From: Ferruginibacter sp.
GTDB lineage: Bacteria > Bacteroidota > Bacteroidia > Chitinophagales > Chitinophagaceae
Assembly (NCBI GenBank): GCA_013141435.1
Contig: JABFQZ010000001.1
Span: forward strand, 1 to 64,000
Length of the DNA stretch: 64,000 nt
Reading direction: 5' to 3'
The notes under the pieces are model-generated. The model was not told where the DNA came from. It ran no database searches and saw only the letters and a list, made by a program, of their open reading frames with translations. Within the stretch, counting starts at the first letter, position 1; every line of letters starts with the position of its first letter. Below are positions 33,765 through 42,642 of the stretch, one piece after another. Position numbers and translations under genes: made by a program.

Positions 33765-34405
33765 ATGATACATAGCATAGCAATAATTGACGATCATCTA
33801 TTAATAGCAAAAGCCATAACTGGTATTGTTGAAAATTTTAAACAATTCAATGTACTTTACGAATGCGAAAATGGGCTGGATTTATTAGAAAAATTAAAAG
33901 TAAAAAAAATATCCCCGATATTGTTTTGCTTGACATTAGCATGCCTTTAATGGATGGTTTTGCTACTGCAGAATGGCTCCGTGAAAACCATCCAGAAATA
34001 TTAGTGATGGCTCTAAGTATGCAAGACGATGAGCAGAGTTTAATAAAAATGGTACGAGCTGGTGCTAAAGGATATTTGCTAAAAAACGTACACCCAAGCG
34101 AATTGGAAAAAGCATTAGATGCGCTTGTAAAAAATGGAACTTATTTTCCAGAATGGGCAGCCAGTAAGGTTTTTAAGAGTCTTAGTAAACCATCAAATAA
34201 TAATAGTTTTTCTATTTCGGATAGAGAAAAAGAGTTTTTGAAATTTGCTATAACAGAGATGAGTTATAAAGAAATTGCTGAAAAAATGTATTGCAGCCCA
34301 AGAACAGTGGAGAGCTATAGAGACTCCTTATTTGAAAAACTAGATTTAAAAAGTAGGGTTGGCCTAGCTGTTTTTGCTTTAAAAAATGGGTTTAGTACCG
34401 ATTAA
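33765..34405 (+). pseudogene. NarL/LuxR-family response regulator with a frameshift
   Basis: From ATG 33765 the first frame reads MIHSIAIIDDHLLIAKAITG and CENGLDLLEKLKVKK, then shifts. The rest of the receiver (IPDIVLLDISMPLMDGFATAEW with the phosphoacceptor aspartate, ALSMQDDE, GAKGYLLKNVHPSEL) and the LuxR-type DNA-binding domain (SISDREKEFLKFAITEMSYKEIAEKMYCSPRTVESYRDSLFEKL) are in another frame to 34405. The shift is at a run of eight A (33902-33909): nine A would restore one continuous protein of about 213 aa. All other residues look functional, so slippage, an on-off switch or a sequencing error are all possible. Confidence 0.8.
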
Positions 34406-34410
34406 TACTT

Positions 34411-35631
34411 TTATGCTATTTTTCTTCTCTCAGCTTCTCTTTTTATGAGCCCTAGTTCTCTTCCCATTTGCCCACTTATAGAGCTGTTTTCTTGTGCCCT
34501 ACGCATAAGGTAAGGTATTACATCTTGCAATGGGCCAAAAGGCAAATATTTGCTTACACTGCAACCTTCTTTTGCTAGGTTAAAAGTAATATTATCGCTC
34601 ATGCCATATAATTGCGAAAAATGGATATGTGAATCGTTAAAAGCAATATTATGTTTGCTAAGTAACTCTGTAGCATAAAGGTTGCTTTGCTCATTGTGTG
34701 TCGCAACAATTGTTGCTATTTTTTGTAAATGAGTAATACAAAATTCTACAGCATTATTATAATCTTTATCGGTATTTTCTTTGCTAATTTGTATAGGAGA
34801 TATGTATTTTTTTTCAATAGCTCTCTCTCTCTCATTTTCCATATAAGCACCTCTTACCAATTTGGCGCCAAGTATAAAATTTCTTTCAATAGCTGCTGTG
34901 TAGCTATCTTTTAAAAAAGAAAGTCTATCATGCCTATAAAGTTGCAAAGTATTATACACCACAGCTTTGGTTTTATTAAAAGTATCCATCATTAAAATTG
35001 TAATGGCATCTACAGGGTCTTGTATCCATGTTTCTTCTGCATCTACTAATACTGCTATGTTATTTGCCTTACCAGCCTCACATATTTTTGTAATTCGTAG
35101 TACTACTCTTTGCCATTCTGTTTTTTCGGCATCAGTAATATTTTGCAAGGCAGTTACATACCTTTTCATTAATGTGCCAGCTGCTTTATGCATTTGATCA
35201 TCTAAAATTTCTAATAATTTAAACCTTACAATACCCGTTATTTTTATACTCATAAAAGGTATATTTGGTTGTGTAGCAGCATAATTTATAACTTTTATAA
35301 ATTGCTCTGTAGCTATATCAAAATCTGCTTCTTTTTCGCCACCACCTTCTACACCATAATCCAAAATCACATCTACATTATATTGTCCAAGTTTTTTTGC
35401 TACTACGCTAGTTTCTTGTAAAGTTTCGCCACCTACAAATTGTTCAAAAATTGTTTTGCGTATTATAGTTTTTGTAAAAGGAATGCGCCATTTTATAGCT
35501 AAAGGCATAACTGCAAGCCCAAATTTTACCAACCATGGCTTGCCCATACAAGTAAATAAAAAATTGGCTTTTTTTAAGGCTTTATTACTTTTGTAAGCAA
35601 AAGCATACTCTGTATTATTAAACGATATCAT
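34411..35631 (-). CDS. Proline dehydrogenase
   Basis: Flavin enzyme oxidising proline to pyrroline-5-carboxylate. 406 aa, single-domain PRODH. Visible features: QFVGGETLQETSVVAKKL, VDVILDYGVEGGGEK, the barrel strand PFMSIKITGIVRF, NIAVLVDAEETWIQDP, YNTLQLYRHDRLSFL, LGAKLVRGAYMENERERA with the flavin/substrate arginine, ATHNEQSNLYA, IHFSQLYGMSDNITFNLA and KYLPFGPLQDVIPYLMRRAQENSS. The last block is the substrate-carboxylate RR motif. The partner pyrroline-5-carboxylate dehydrogenase is not in the window. It converges with the response regulator, five bases apart. Confidence 0.94.
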   Translation of the reverse strand: MISFNNTEYAFAYKSNKALKKANFLFTCMGKPWLVKFGLAVMPLAIKWRIPFTKTIIRKTIFEQFVGGETLQETSVVAKKLGQYNVDVILDYGVEGGGEKEADFDIATEQFIKVINYAATQPNIPFMSIKITGIVRFKLLEILDDQMHKAAGTLMKRYVTALQNITDAEKTEWQRVVLRITKICEAGKANNIAVLVDAEETWIQDPVDAITILMMDTFNKTKAVVYNTLQLYRHDRLSFLKDSYTAAIERNFILGAKLVRGAYMENERERAIEKKYISPIQISKENTDKDYNNAVEFCITHLQKIATIVATHNEQSNLYATELLSKHNIAFNDSHIHFSQLYGMSDNITFNLAKEGCSVSKYLPFGPLQDVIPYLMRRAQENSSISGQMGRELGLIKREAERRKIA

Positions 35632-35705
35632 ACTAAAATTTGTATTTGCAAAATACGTTTTTGTTTATTCAAACTGTATTATTATGCTTTAATTATTCTT
35701 ATCTT

Positions 35706-38456
35706 TTATACCACCACATTTATCATTCGCCCTTTTACAAAAATAAATTTCTTTGCATCTTTTCCATCAAACCATTTTGTAATAGCATCGTTGCTTAGCA
35801 CAGCTTGCCTTGAAGCTTCTTCCGTTACATCTGTTGGCAAAACAATAGAGCTACGCATTTTACCATTTATAGATACAGGATATTCTTTTGTAGCTTCGGT
35901 CAAATAGCTTTCATTAAGGATTGGATAAACAGCATCTAAAACAGAACCTTCGTAGCCTAAAGCAGCCCACAACTCTTCGGAAATATGTGGTGCATAAGGG
36001 GTAAGTAAAATCAGTATTTGTGATAATATTTCTTTTTTATAACATTTAGCATCGGCCAGTTCATTTACCGAAATCATAAAGGCTGCTACGGCGGTGTTGT
36101 ACGAAAAGTTTTCGGTGTCTTGCTCTATTTTTTTAATGGTTTTGTGTAGTATTTTATAGTCAGCATCGGTAGGTTTTTCGTCAACCCATTTTGGTTCGCC
36201 ACCAGTATTTGTGGCAGGATTAACATCGGTGTAAAACAACCGCCATAATTTTTTTAAAAACCTGTGCACACCTTCAATACCCTTTGTATCCCAAGGTTTG
36301 CTTTGCTCTACTGGCCCAAGGAACATTTCGTACATGCGGAAAGTATCGGCACCGTATTTGTCTACCAATACATCTGGGTTTACCGTATTGTATTTGGATT
36401 TCGACATTTTTTCCACTTCGCTTCCGCAGATGTATTTGCCGTCTTCTAAAATAAATTCAGCATAAGCATACTCTCCATTTTTCCATTTTTTAAATTCATT
36501 TATATTTAATTCGAACCCATCAACAATATTTACATCTACATGAATATTATCTGTTTCATAATTGTCTTTGAGCCCAAAAGAAACAAATGTTTTTTTACCT
36601 TTTATTCTATACACAAACCTACTATTCCCTTGTATCATTCCCTGATTCACCAATTTCTTAAACGGCTCGTCAAAGCCAATATAACCTAGGTCGTACAGCA
36701 CTTTTGTCCACATACGGCTGTACAACAAATGCCCTACGGCATGCTCTGTACCGCCAATGTAAACATCCACTTGGTTCCAATAATCGCTGGCTTTACGGTC
36801 GCAAAAGGTTTCGGTATTTTGTGGGTCCATGTAGCGGAGAAAATACCAAGATGAACCTGCATAGCCGGGCATGGTGCTTGTTTCTCTTCTTCCAGCTGAG
36901 GTGTTTATCCAATCGGTCATGTTGGCCAATGGTCCTTCTCCTTCTGGTCCAGGGCCATATTTTTCGGCATGTGGCAATTCGAGTGGCAAATCGGTTTCTG
37001 CCAAAGCAATGGCTGTTTCATCTTGCCATACAATAGGGAAAGGTTCTCCCCAATAGCGCTGGCGACTAAAGCCTGCATCCCTCATTCTAAAGTTTACTTT
37101 TCTTTTTCCTATACCAAGTTCTTCTATTTTATTTACGGCTACTGTTATGGCATCTTTCATAAGCATACCATTTAAAAAATCGGAATTTTGTAATGTAGCA
37201 TCTTTAGTAGCATTGGCTTCTGTGCCATTGTAATTTTCGCCAATAATATTTGTAATGGGTATATTAAAATGTTTTGCAAAAGCAAAATCTCGTTGGTCGC
37301 CACAAGGCACAGCCATTATTGCACCAGTGCCATAGCCTGCTAATACATACTCTGCAATCCAAACTGGTATTGGCTTTCCGTTAAATGGGTTTGTGGCATA
37401 AGCACCAGTAAAACAACCAGTAATTTGTTTTACTTCACTCATGCGCTCACGGTCGCTACGGCTTTTTACATAAGTCAGGTATTCTTCTACAGCAGTTTTT
37501 TGTTCGGTAGTAACCAAACTATTTACAATTGAATGCTCAGGTGCAACAACCAAAAAATCAACACCAAAAATAGTATCTGGTCTTGTTGTATAAACCTTCA
37601 ACTTCGAACCTTCAACATCAAAATCCATTTCACAACCTTCACTCCGCCCAATCCAATTCCTTTGCATTTCCTTCATAGGTTCGCTAAACTGTACTGTTTC
37701 TAGCCCTTGGAGCAATCTATCGGCATAGGCCGTTATGCGTAAATACCACTGGCGCATTTTCTTTTTTTCTACTGGGTGTCCACCTCTTTCGCTTACGCCA
37801 TTTACTACCTCATCGTTTGCCAATACGGTACCCAAACCTGCACACCAGTTTACTTCGCCAAAGGAGGAAAATGCCAATCGGCGTTTCATTAAAATAGCTT
37901 CTTGCTCGGCTTTGGAATATGTATTCCACTCATCTGCCGTAAAGCTACTACCACCTTTAGTTTCGTACTTTTTTATAAGCTCAGTTATGGGCAATGCTTT
38001 TTTGCAACTATTGCAGAAATATGAATTAAATAGTTCTAAAAATATTTTTTGTGTCCACCTATAATAAGTAGGGTCGCTAGTACGTACCTCTCTACTCCAA
38101 TCGTAACAGAAACCAATTTTATCTAATTGGGTTTTAAAGGTTTCTATGTTTTTTTCGGTAGTAACGGCTGGGTGTTGCCCAGTTTCTAAAGCATACTGCT
38201 CGGCTGGTAAACCAAAGCTATCGAACCCCATAGGATGCAGTACATTAAAGCCTTTTAGCCTTTTGTACCTACTGTAAATATCGCTAGCAATATAGCCTAA
38301 TGGGTGTCCCACATGCAAGCCTGCACCACTTGGGTACGGAAACATATCTAACACATAAAACGATGGCTTTGTACTTTCGTTACTTACTTTATAGGTATTG
38401 GTTTCTTTCCAATTTTGTTGCCACTTAGCTTCTATATTTTTAAAATTATATTCCAT
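35706..38456 (-). CDS. leuS: Leucyl-tRNA synthetase
   Basis: Class I synthetase charging tRNA-Leu. 916 aa. HIGH-type motif in FPYPSGAGLHVGHPLGYI (about 41-57), a zinc-ribbon-like CNSCKK segment, the editing domain with TTRPDTIFGVDFLVVAPEH and GTGAIMAVPCGDQRD, MPGYAGSSWYFLRYMD, and KMSKSKYNTVNPD (about 682-694). A Bacteroidetes-type insertion with MIQGNSRFVYRIKGKKTFVSF precedes the KMSKS loop. All catalytic motifs intact. Confidence 0.97.
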   Translation of the reverse strand: MEYNFKNIEAKWQQNWKETNTYKVSNESTKPSFYVLDMFPYPSGAGLHVGHPLGYIASDIYSRYKRLKGFNVLHPMGFDSFGLPAEQYALETGQHPAVTTEKNIETFKTQLDKIGFCYDWSREVRTSDPTYYRWTQKIFLELFNSYFCNSCKKALPITELIKKYETKGGSSFTADEWNTYSKAEQEAILMKRRLAFSSFGEVNWCAGLGTVLANDEVVNGVSERGGHPVEKKKMRQWYLRITAYADRLLQGLETVQFSEPMKEMQRNWIGRSEGCEMDFDVEGSKLKVYTTRPDTIFGVDFLVVAPEHSIVNSLVTTEQKTAVEEYLTYVKSRSDRERMSEVKQITGCFTGAYATNPFNGKPIPVWIAEYVLAGYGTGAIMAVPCGDQRDFAFAKHFNIPITNIIGENYNGTEANATKDATLQNSDFLNGMLMKDAITVAVNKIEELGIGKRKVNFRMRDAGFSRQRYWGEPFPIVWQDETAIALAETDLPLELPHAEKYGPGPEGEGPLANMTDWINTSAGRRETSTMPGYAGSSWYFLRYMDPQNTETFCDRKASDYWNQVDVYIGGTEHAVGHLLYSRMWTKVLYDLGYIGFDEPFKKLVNQGMIQGNSRFVYRIKGKKTFVSFGLKDNYETDNIHVDVNIVDGFELNINEFKKWKNGEYAYAEFILEDGKYICGSEVEKMSKSKYNTVNPDVLVDKYGADTFRMYEMFLGPVEQSKPWDTKGIEGVHRFLKKLWRLFYTDVNPATNTGGEPKWVDEKPTDADYKILHKTIKKIEQDTENFSYNTAVAAFMISVNELADAKCYKKEILSQILILLTPYAPHISEELWAALGYEGSVLDAVYPILNESYLTEATKEYPVSINGKMRSSIVLPTDVTEEASRQAVLSNDAITKWFDGKDAKKFIFVKGRMINVVV

Positions 38457-38469
38457 TTATATTTATTTT

Positions 38470-38590
38470 ACACAAAGGGTACAAAGAAAACTAAGTACAC
38501 AGATGTTTTTATTTATAGTTGAAAAATTACTATGTTATTTTATTTTTTTTGTTCACACAAAGAAGCAAAGGTTGCAAAGTGCGCAAAGTG
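38470..38590. repeat. CAAAG-type interspersed repeats
   Basis: ACACAAAGGGTACAAAG at 38470 and CACACAAAGAAGCAAAGG-type units to 38590. Related copies occur at 40251-40284, inverted at about 40335-40375 and 59495-59575. Such motifs are common between genes in Bacteroidetes. Confidence 0.6.
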
Positions 38591-38662
38591 TTTTATTATA
38601 TAATAATAGTTTGGCAATTGCCAATTGCAATTTACAAACTATTATGTTTTTCAGCATTTTAG

Positions 38663-38761
38663 CTATGATTTTGCTTCATTGGCGTCGCACATTTCATCAG
38701 CATATCTTTTGGCATCTTTTATTATGGTATTAAAAATTACCAAAATAAAAGTACTAACCAT
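38663..38761 (-). other. Possible 32-aa small protein ending DEMCDANEAKS
   Basis: ATG at 38761, stop at 38663, product MVSTFILVIFNTIIKDAKRY plus ADEMCDANEAKS. The last 18 residues are echoed by a stretch at 12112-12170 (KDDYCYTDEMCDATEAKSQL). Conservation at the protein level with a silent change argues for a past or present coding role. It could equally be a shared repeat fragment. Confidence 0.35.
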
Positions 38762-38979
38762 TTGTAACTTATAGCCCGACCTCTTGCGATAGCATTGGGG
38801 CACGCCACCAATTTTCTCAAAAAACTTTTAACAAATTTATATGCAACGTTATTGGGTTTCGTAATTTATATTTGACCAACAAAGCATAGAATTTTATCAA
38901 AAATAAACTAAACATTACAAAATCCTTATTTTTGTGTGTATTGTTGTAATAATATTTACTAAACTAACAAAATATTTAT

Positions 38980-39858
38980 ATGTCGCAATTTGGAAAAGCA
39001 TCGAGTAAAAGAGGAAAGCCTAGTTATATTTATGCTATCATTGGTGTATCGTTGGTTTTGTTTTTGTTTGGTATTGTGGGTTGGTTTTTCTTAAATATTC
39101 GTAAAACTGGCGATTATTTTAAAGAAAGCATACAAGTGCAAGCTTTTTTGAACAGAGATGCAAGTAAAAAAGTAATAGATAGTGCCACCAAATATATTGC
39201 CGCATTGCCTGCTATAAAATCGGTAGAGTATGTAACTAAAGAAATGGCTGTAAAAAAATACGAAGCCGAAAATGATACTATTTGGAAATCGTTTATCAAC
39301 GCCAACCCTTTGCCCGAAAGTATTGAGTATTTTGTAAAGGCAAATTACGTACAGGCGGATAGTTTAAATAAAATTGCATCGCATATACAAGAGTTATACC
39401 CTGGCTTGGTATCGGAATTTAAGTTTCCGCAAGATATTGTAACCAAAGTGGGAAGCTTTGCTAAAAATTTATTTATTGGATTTTTAATTGCTGCTATTTT
39501 GCTTACAATTTTGGTAATTTTTTCTATAGATAATACCATTAGGCTTGCCATGTACAGCAATAGGTTTCTTATAAAAACGATGCAAATGGTGGGAGCTACA
39601 AGGTGGTTTATTGCAAAGCCTATAAATGTAAGAGCTATTATAAATGGACTAATTGCATCGCTTATTGCTATTGCATTAATATCGGGCTTTATATTTATTA
39701 TAGAAGCTCTAAGGCCCGAAATAAAAGTACTGAGAGATAATAAAAGTTTAATTTTACTCTTTGCTACTATTGTAGTACTTGGCATTACAATTAATTTACT
39801 TAGTACACACAGAGCGGTTATAAAATATTTGAAAATGAAATTAGACGAATTGTATTAA
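38980..39858 (+). CDS. ftsX: Cell division protein FtsX
   Basis: Membrane subunit of the FtsEX ABC-like complex that regulates septal peptidoglycan hydrolases. 292 aa with the FtsX layout: a cytosolic N-terminus, helix 1 (about 18-40), an extracytoplasmic domain (about 45-160) with SIQVQAFLNRDASKKVI and SVEYVTKEMAVKKY, then three helices at about 165-190, 220-245 and 262-280. Between helices 2 and 3 lies RLAMYSNRFLIKTMQMVGATRWFIAKP, the coupling region for FtsE. FtsE is not adjacent. Followed by DUF3098 and uppP, a typical Bacteroidetes order. Confidence 0.93.
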   Translation: MSQFGKASSKRGKPSYIYAIIGVSLVLFLFGIVGWFFLNIRKTGDYFKESIQVQAFLNRDASKKVIDSATKYIAALPAIKSVEYVTKEMAVKKYEAENDTIWKSFINANPLPESIEYFVKANYVQADSLNKIASHIQELYPGLVSEFKFPQDIVTKVGSFAKNLFIGFLIAAILLTILVIFSIDNTIRLAMYSNRFLIKTMQMVGATRWFIAKPINVRAIINGLIASLIAIALISGFIFIIEALRPEIKVLRDNKSLILLFATIVVLGITINLLSTHRAVIKYLKMKLDELY

Positions 39859-39919
39859 GAATTTTTAATATTGAATTTATAAAATCATTCTATTTAAATT
39901 ACACCTTTAATAAAAAAAT

Positions 39920-40183
39920 ATGCTTAAAGAAAATAAACAAATTATACAGGCAAACAACAATTTGTTTGGCAAAGAAAATTATATTTGGATGATAGCTGGC
40001 TTGGTAGTTATTACACTCGGTTTTATTTTAATGGCTGGTGGCAAAAGTGCCGACCCCAAAGTGTTTGACCCTAAAGAAGTATATAGTACTACTCGTATTA
40101 CTATTGCTCCATTTTTGGTTATAGCAGGGTTTGTATTGGAAATTATTGGAATAATGAAGAAGACGAAAGCACTTTATAATTAA
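39920..40183 (+). CDS. DUF3098 family membrane protein
   Basis: 87-aa small membrane protein of unknown role. Two helices: WMIAGLVVITLGFILMAGG and ITIAPFLVIAGFVLEIIGIM, joined by a KSADPKVFDPKEVYSTTR loop typical of the family. Its fixed place between ftsX and uppP in Bacteroidetes suggests a link to cell envelope or division, which is inference. Confidence 0.9.
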   Translation: MLKENKQIIQANNNLFGKENYIWMIAGLVVITLGFILMAGGKSADPKVFDPKEVYSTTRITIAPFLVIAGFVLEIIGIMKKTKALYN

Positions 40184-40250
40184 TATTTTTATAATTGATA
40201 TTGTTTTATGCGCTGAGGGTTTTTCTTAAGGCGCATTTTTTATTTTTTTT

Positions 40251-40284
40251 ACACAAAGAGGCAAAGATTACAAAGTACGCTAAG
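40251..40284. repeat. CAAAG-type repeat
   Basis: ACACAAAGAGGCAAAG-type unit, similar to 38552-38590. An inverted relative follows at about 40335-40375. Confidence 0.6.
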
Positions 40285-40408
40285 TTATTTTTTGCTTGCA
40301 GATTTTCTTTAGTGAGCTATGCGGTTTTCTCTGTTTTCTTTGCGGTATTTTTTTTGCTCACCGTTTTTGTGTGCCACCACATTTTTTTAATTAATTAGAA
40401 TATTTTTT

Positions 40409-41203
40409 ATGACATTTTTCGAATCGTTTGTAATAGCATTGGTAGAAGGGCTTACAGAGTTTTTGCCAGTATCATCTACTGGGCACATGATAATAGCTGA
40501 GCGTATATTGCATGTACAAGAAACCGATTTTGTAAAAGTATTTACGGTAGCTATACAACTTGGGGCAATACTTGCAGTAGTAGTTTTATACTGGAAAAAG
40601 TTTTTTGATTTTAGCAAATGGCAATTTTATGTAAAACTTATTATTGGAGTGTTGCCTGCATTGGTATTAGGGTTTTTATTTTCTAAAAAAATAGATGCAA
40701 TGCTAGATAGTGCAACTACTGTGGCAATTGCATTATTGCTTGGTGGTATTGTACTAATTTTTATTGATAAATTTTTTAGAAACCCAACCATACAATCGGA
40801 GCAAGAAATAAAACCCAAAAATGCCTTTATGATTGGTGTATGGCAGTGCCTTGCCATGATACCTGGTACAAGCCGTAGTGCCGCATCTATTATTGGTGGT
40901 ATGCAGCAGGGGCTTACTCGTAGCGAAGCTGCCGAATTTTCGTTTTTTTTGGCAGTGCCTACAATGCTTGCTGCTACTGGGTATAAGCTACTAAAATATT
41001 ATAAAGAAGCTGGAGGGTTTAGTACCGAAGAAATAAAATTATTGCTTGTAGGTAATATTGTTGCATTTGTTGTAGCTATAATTGCTATTAAATTTTTTAT
41101 AAATTTTGTAAAAAAATATGGGTTTAAAGTATGGGGTATTTATAGAATTATTTTGGGTATTTTATTATTAATTTTAATATGGCTGGGAGTTATAAATGGG
41201 TAA
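40409..41203 (+). CDS. uppP: Undecaprenyl-diphosphatase
   Basis: Integral membrane phosphatase that recycles undecaprenyl pyrophosphate to the monophosphate carrier for cell-wall synthesis. 264 aa, BacA/UppP family: EGLTEFLPVSSTGHMIIAE with the catalytic glutamate and serine/histidine, and MIPGTSRSAASIIGGMQQGLTRSEAAEFSFFLAVPTM with the second active-site segment. About seven or eight helices. Last gene of the ftsX-DUF3098-uppP group. Confidence 0.97.
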   Translation: MTFFESFVIALVEGLTEFLPVSSTGHMIIAERILHVQETDFVKVFTVAIQLGAILAVVVLYWKKFFDFSKWQFYVKLIIGVLPALVLGFLFSKKIDAMLDSATTVAIALLLGGIVLIFIDKFFRNPTIQSEQEIKPKNAFMIGVWQCLAMIPGTSRSAASIIGGMQQGLTRSEAAEFSFFLAVPTMLAATGYKLLKYYKEAGGFSTEEIKLLLVGNIVAFVVAIIAIKFFINFVKKYGFKVWGIYRIILGILLLILIWLGVING

Positions 41204-41336
41204 AAGCCTCTCCAATATTTTCGGGTAGAGAGGTAAGGGAAGATAGAAGTATATTAGTGTGATATTTTTTATCCAAAAAAATAAATATCATTGCACTTCC
41301 ATTATTAATTATTATTTTACTTGCTCAAAACTTACT

Positions 41337-42626
41337 ATGCAAACTGCTTCTAAAAAAATAGTAAACGGATGGGCCATGTACGATTGGGCTAATTCTGTTT
41401 ACAACCTTGTTATTACTACTACTTTTTTTCCGGCATATTATGCAGCCGTTACTGGTGTACAAAACGAAAAGTTTAAAGATGGGCTACCATTTTTGGGGCG
41501 TACGTATGTAAATACTGAGTTGAAAGATTATGTATTGGCATTTGCTTTTTTTTTAATAGCAATTTTTTCGCCCATACTATCCTCTGTAGCCGATTATAAA
41601 GGCAATAAAAAAAACTTTATGCGTTTTTTTTGTTACCTAGGAGCTATAAGTTGTGCTGCTTTGTATTTTTTTGATGGCAACCATGTAACCCTTGGCCTAT
41701 TTTGTTTTATGCTAGCAGGTATTGGGTTTTATGGTAGTCAGGTTTTTTACAACTCTTACCTACCCGAAATAGCTGCTGAAAAAGATATGGATAGAATAAG
41801 TGCCAAAGGTTATTCGCTTGGGTATATAGGTAGTGTAATAATGCAAATGATAGGTTTCGCATTGGTTATGCTAATGGCAAAAGGTGCGTTGCCATTGCAA
41901 ATTACTTTTTTATTGGTAGGTATTTGGTGGGTGGGTTTTGCACAAATTACATTTGGTGTATTACCCAATAAACCTAAGTCCGAAAGAAAAAGCAAACATC
42001 ATGTATTGGCTAACGGGTTTGTAGAATTAAAGAAAGTATGGTTACAGGTAATGCATTTGCCAATTTTAAAAAGATTTTTAACGGCATTCTTTTTTTATAG
42101 TATGGGTGTACAAACTGTAATGTTGGTAGCTATAGATTTTGGAATAAAAGAACTAAAACTTGCCGATACAAAACTTATAATAACAGCAGTAATAATACAG
42201 CTTGTTGCAATTGGTGGTGCCATATTGATGAGTAAATTATCGTCAAAATTTGGCAATATAAAAGTATTGTTATTTACCGTATTGTTATGGATAGGTGTAT
42301 GTGTTGGAGGTTATTTTATACAAACAGAAATTCATTTTTATATTATTGCTTCTTTAGTTGGGTTGGTTATGGGGGGCATACAATCGCTCAGTAGATCTAC
42401 CTACGCCAAGTTTATGCCCGAAACCGAAGACACCGCTTCTTTTTTTAGTTTTTATGATGTAACCGAAAAAATGGCAATTGTAATTGGGTTATTTACATTT
42501 GGTTTTATAGAGGGTATAAGTAGTATTAGAAATTCAATATTATCGCTAGTTATATTTTTTGCATTAGGCTTTATATTTTTATTGCTTACAAATGCAAAAC
42601 AAAAAAATAAACTCAGGTATATTTAA
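41337..42626 (+). CDS. MFS transporter, UMF1/Atg22-like
   Basis: 429-aa membrane transporter from the ATG at 41337; the 26 upstream codons read through AT-rich leader and are unlikely to be translated. About twelve helices. The N-terminus NGWAMYDWANSVYNLVITTTFFPAYY is the signature of UMF1 (Atg22-like) MFS proteins, and LSRSTYAKFMPETEDTASFFSFYDVTEK is their second hallmark. The substrate of bacterial members is unknown. Starts 134 bases after uppP. Confidence 0.9.
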   Translation: MQTASKKIVNGWAMYDWANSVYNLVITTTFFPAYYAAVTGVQNEKFKDGLPFLGRTYVNTELKDYVLAFAFFLIAIFSPILSSVADYKGNKKNFMRFFCYLGAISCAALYFFDGNHVTLGLFCFMLAGIGFYGSQVFYNSYLPEIAAEKDMDRISAKGYSLGYIGSVIMQMIGFALVMLMAKGALPLQITFLLVGIWWVGFAQITFGVLPNKPKSERKSKHHVLANGFVELKKVWLQVMHLPILKRFLTAFFFYSMGVQTVMLVAIDFGIKELKLADTKLIITAVIIQLVAIGGAILMSKLSSKFGNIKVLLFTVLLWIGVCVGGYFIQTEIHFYIIASLVGLVMGGIQSLSRSTYAKFMPETEDTASFFSFYDVTEKMAIVIGLFTFGFIEGISSIRNSILSLVIFFALGFIFLLLTNAKQKNKLRYI

Positions 42627-42642
42627 TTATTAAATTTTATAT

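Larger units (their letters stand above)
38457..38979. other. Gene-free stretch between leuS and ftsX
   Basis: Holds two CAAAG-type repeat clusters (38470-38502 and 38552-38590) and a 32-codon reading frame on the minus strand (38663-38761) ending DEMCDANEAKS. A slightly GC-richer patch (about 38770-38815) shows nothing recognisable. The ftsX promoter should be here but no clean TAnnTTTG was assigned. Confidence 0.55.

Noticed and set aside
38398-38733. 111-codon plus-strand frame
   Set aside because: Covers the start of leuS and CAAAG repeats on the opposite strand; composition is not coding-like.
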